47,810 bases of DNA from Candidatus Rifleibacteriota bacterium. Lineage in GTDB: Bacteria; Muiribacteriota; Ozemobacteria; Ozemobacterales; Ozemobacteraceae. Positions within the stretch are counted from its first letter, which is position 1; each line of letters starts with the position of its first letter. Below are positions 47,810 to 47,810 of the stretch, piece after piece. The stretch spans positions 1 to 47,810 of the forward strand of contig JAAYVD010000108.1 in the NCBI GenBank assembly GCA_012517355.1. The letters are read 5' to 3'. The notes under the pieces are model-generated. The model did no database searches. It had not been told where the DNA came from and was given only the letters and a program-made list of their open reading frames with translations. A program made the translations under genes and the position numbers.

Positions 47810-47810
47810 C

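Noticed and set aside
1-47810. tRNA, rRNA, riboswitch or transposase genes
   Set aside because: I read the gaps on both strands and found no cloverleaf, conserved rRNA segment, recognisable riboswitch core or transposase fragment. A covariance-model scan could still reveal a small RNA.

Overview
The window is GC-rich DNA (about two thirds G+C by eye) from a bacterium that looks anaerobic and Gram-negative. Evidence for this is an NAD-linked trimeric [FeFe]-hydrogenase, a ferredoxin-rich sensor kinase, an NADH-dependent reductive pyrimidine pathway and many proteins with signal peptides. A Riflebacteria/Ozemobacteria-type lineage would fit: the zinc-ribbon protein at 29866 carries a CYANMRVIQGAMEVF pilin-like motif that I associate with that group. 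This is inference only; there is no rRNA or marker gene to settle it. Both ends of the window cut genes.

Layout. 1-4.1 kb: two overlapping class III cyclase genes whose catalytic residues are split between them. 4.5-5.0 kb: a small unknown gene with its own promoter. 5.4-13.3 kb: a six-gene operon for reductive pyrimidine breakdown (PreT/PreA, dihydropyrimidinase, ureidopropionase, beta-alanine aminotransferase, semialdehyde dehydrogenase), taking uracil/thymine to acetyl-CoA/propionyl-CoA. 13.4-17.0 kb: two exported proteins. 17.0-19.0 kb (minus): a VapBC toxin-antitoxin pair, a methyltransferase and a small membrane protein. 19.5-20.2 kb: a TerB-like protein with a histone H1-like tail. 20.6-28.9 kb (minus): a hydC-hydB-hydA hydrogenase operon that continues into an H-cluster-domain histidine kinase, a lone receiver and a receiver-PAS-kinase hybrid; its promoter overlaps a Rex-like operator. 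29.3-33.2 kb: small exported, zinc-ribbon, MerR-like and TPR proteins and a permease. 33.4-36.6 kb (minus): a moeA, DUF1786-like, exported protein operon. 36.6-39.4 kb (minus): a large membrane protein. 39.6-41.8 kb: recD2. 41.8-42.4 kb (minus): a Pycsar PycTM-like membrane protein. 42.6-43.6 kb: a Gly/Ala-rich exported protein with its own promoter and terminator. 43.6-47.8 kb (minus): a TPR protein, a DUF4177-like protein, recG and rsmD.

How the parts connect. Pyrimidine reduction consumes NADH, and HydABC exchanges electrons between NADH, ferredoxin and H2. Both systems therefore bear on the NADH pool that the Rex-like site would read. The three signalling proteins behind hydA look like a redox/H2-responsive phosphorelay without a DNA-binding output in the cluster.

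Three features stand out. (1) The two cyclases appear to form an obligate heterodimer with one active site: the first keeps both metal Asp residues, the second keeps the Lys/Thr/Asn/Arg set. (2) A dispersed palindromic repeat of about 70 bp occurs between genes and also, in frame, inside the second cyclase and probably recG. (3) moeA and recD2 each have a -10 box 6-7 nt before the start codon and no Shine-Dalgarno sequence, which predicts leaderless mRNAs. No rRNA, tRNA, CRISPR array, transposase or phage gene was seen.
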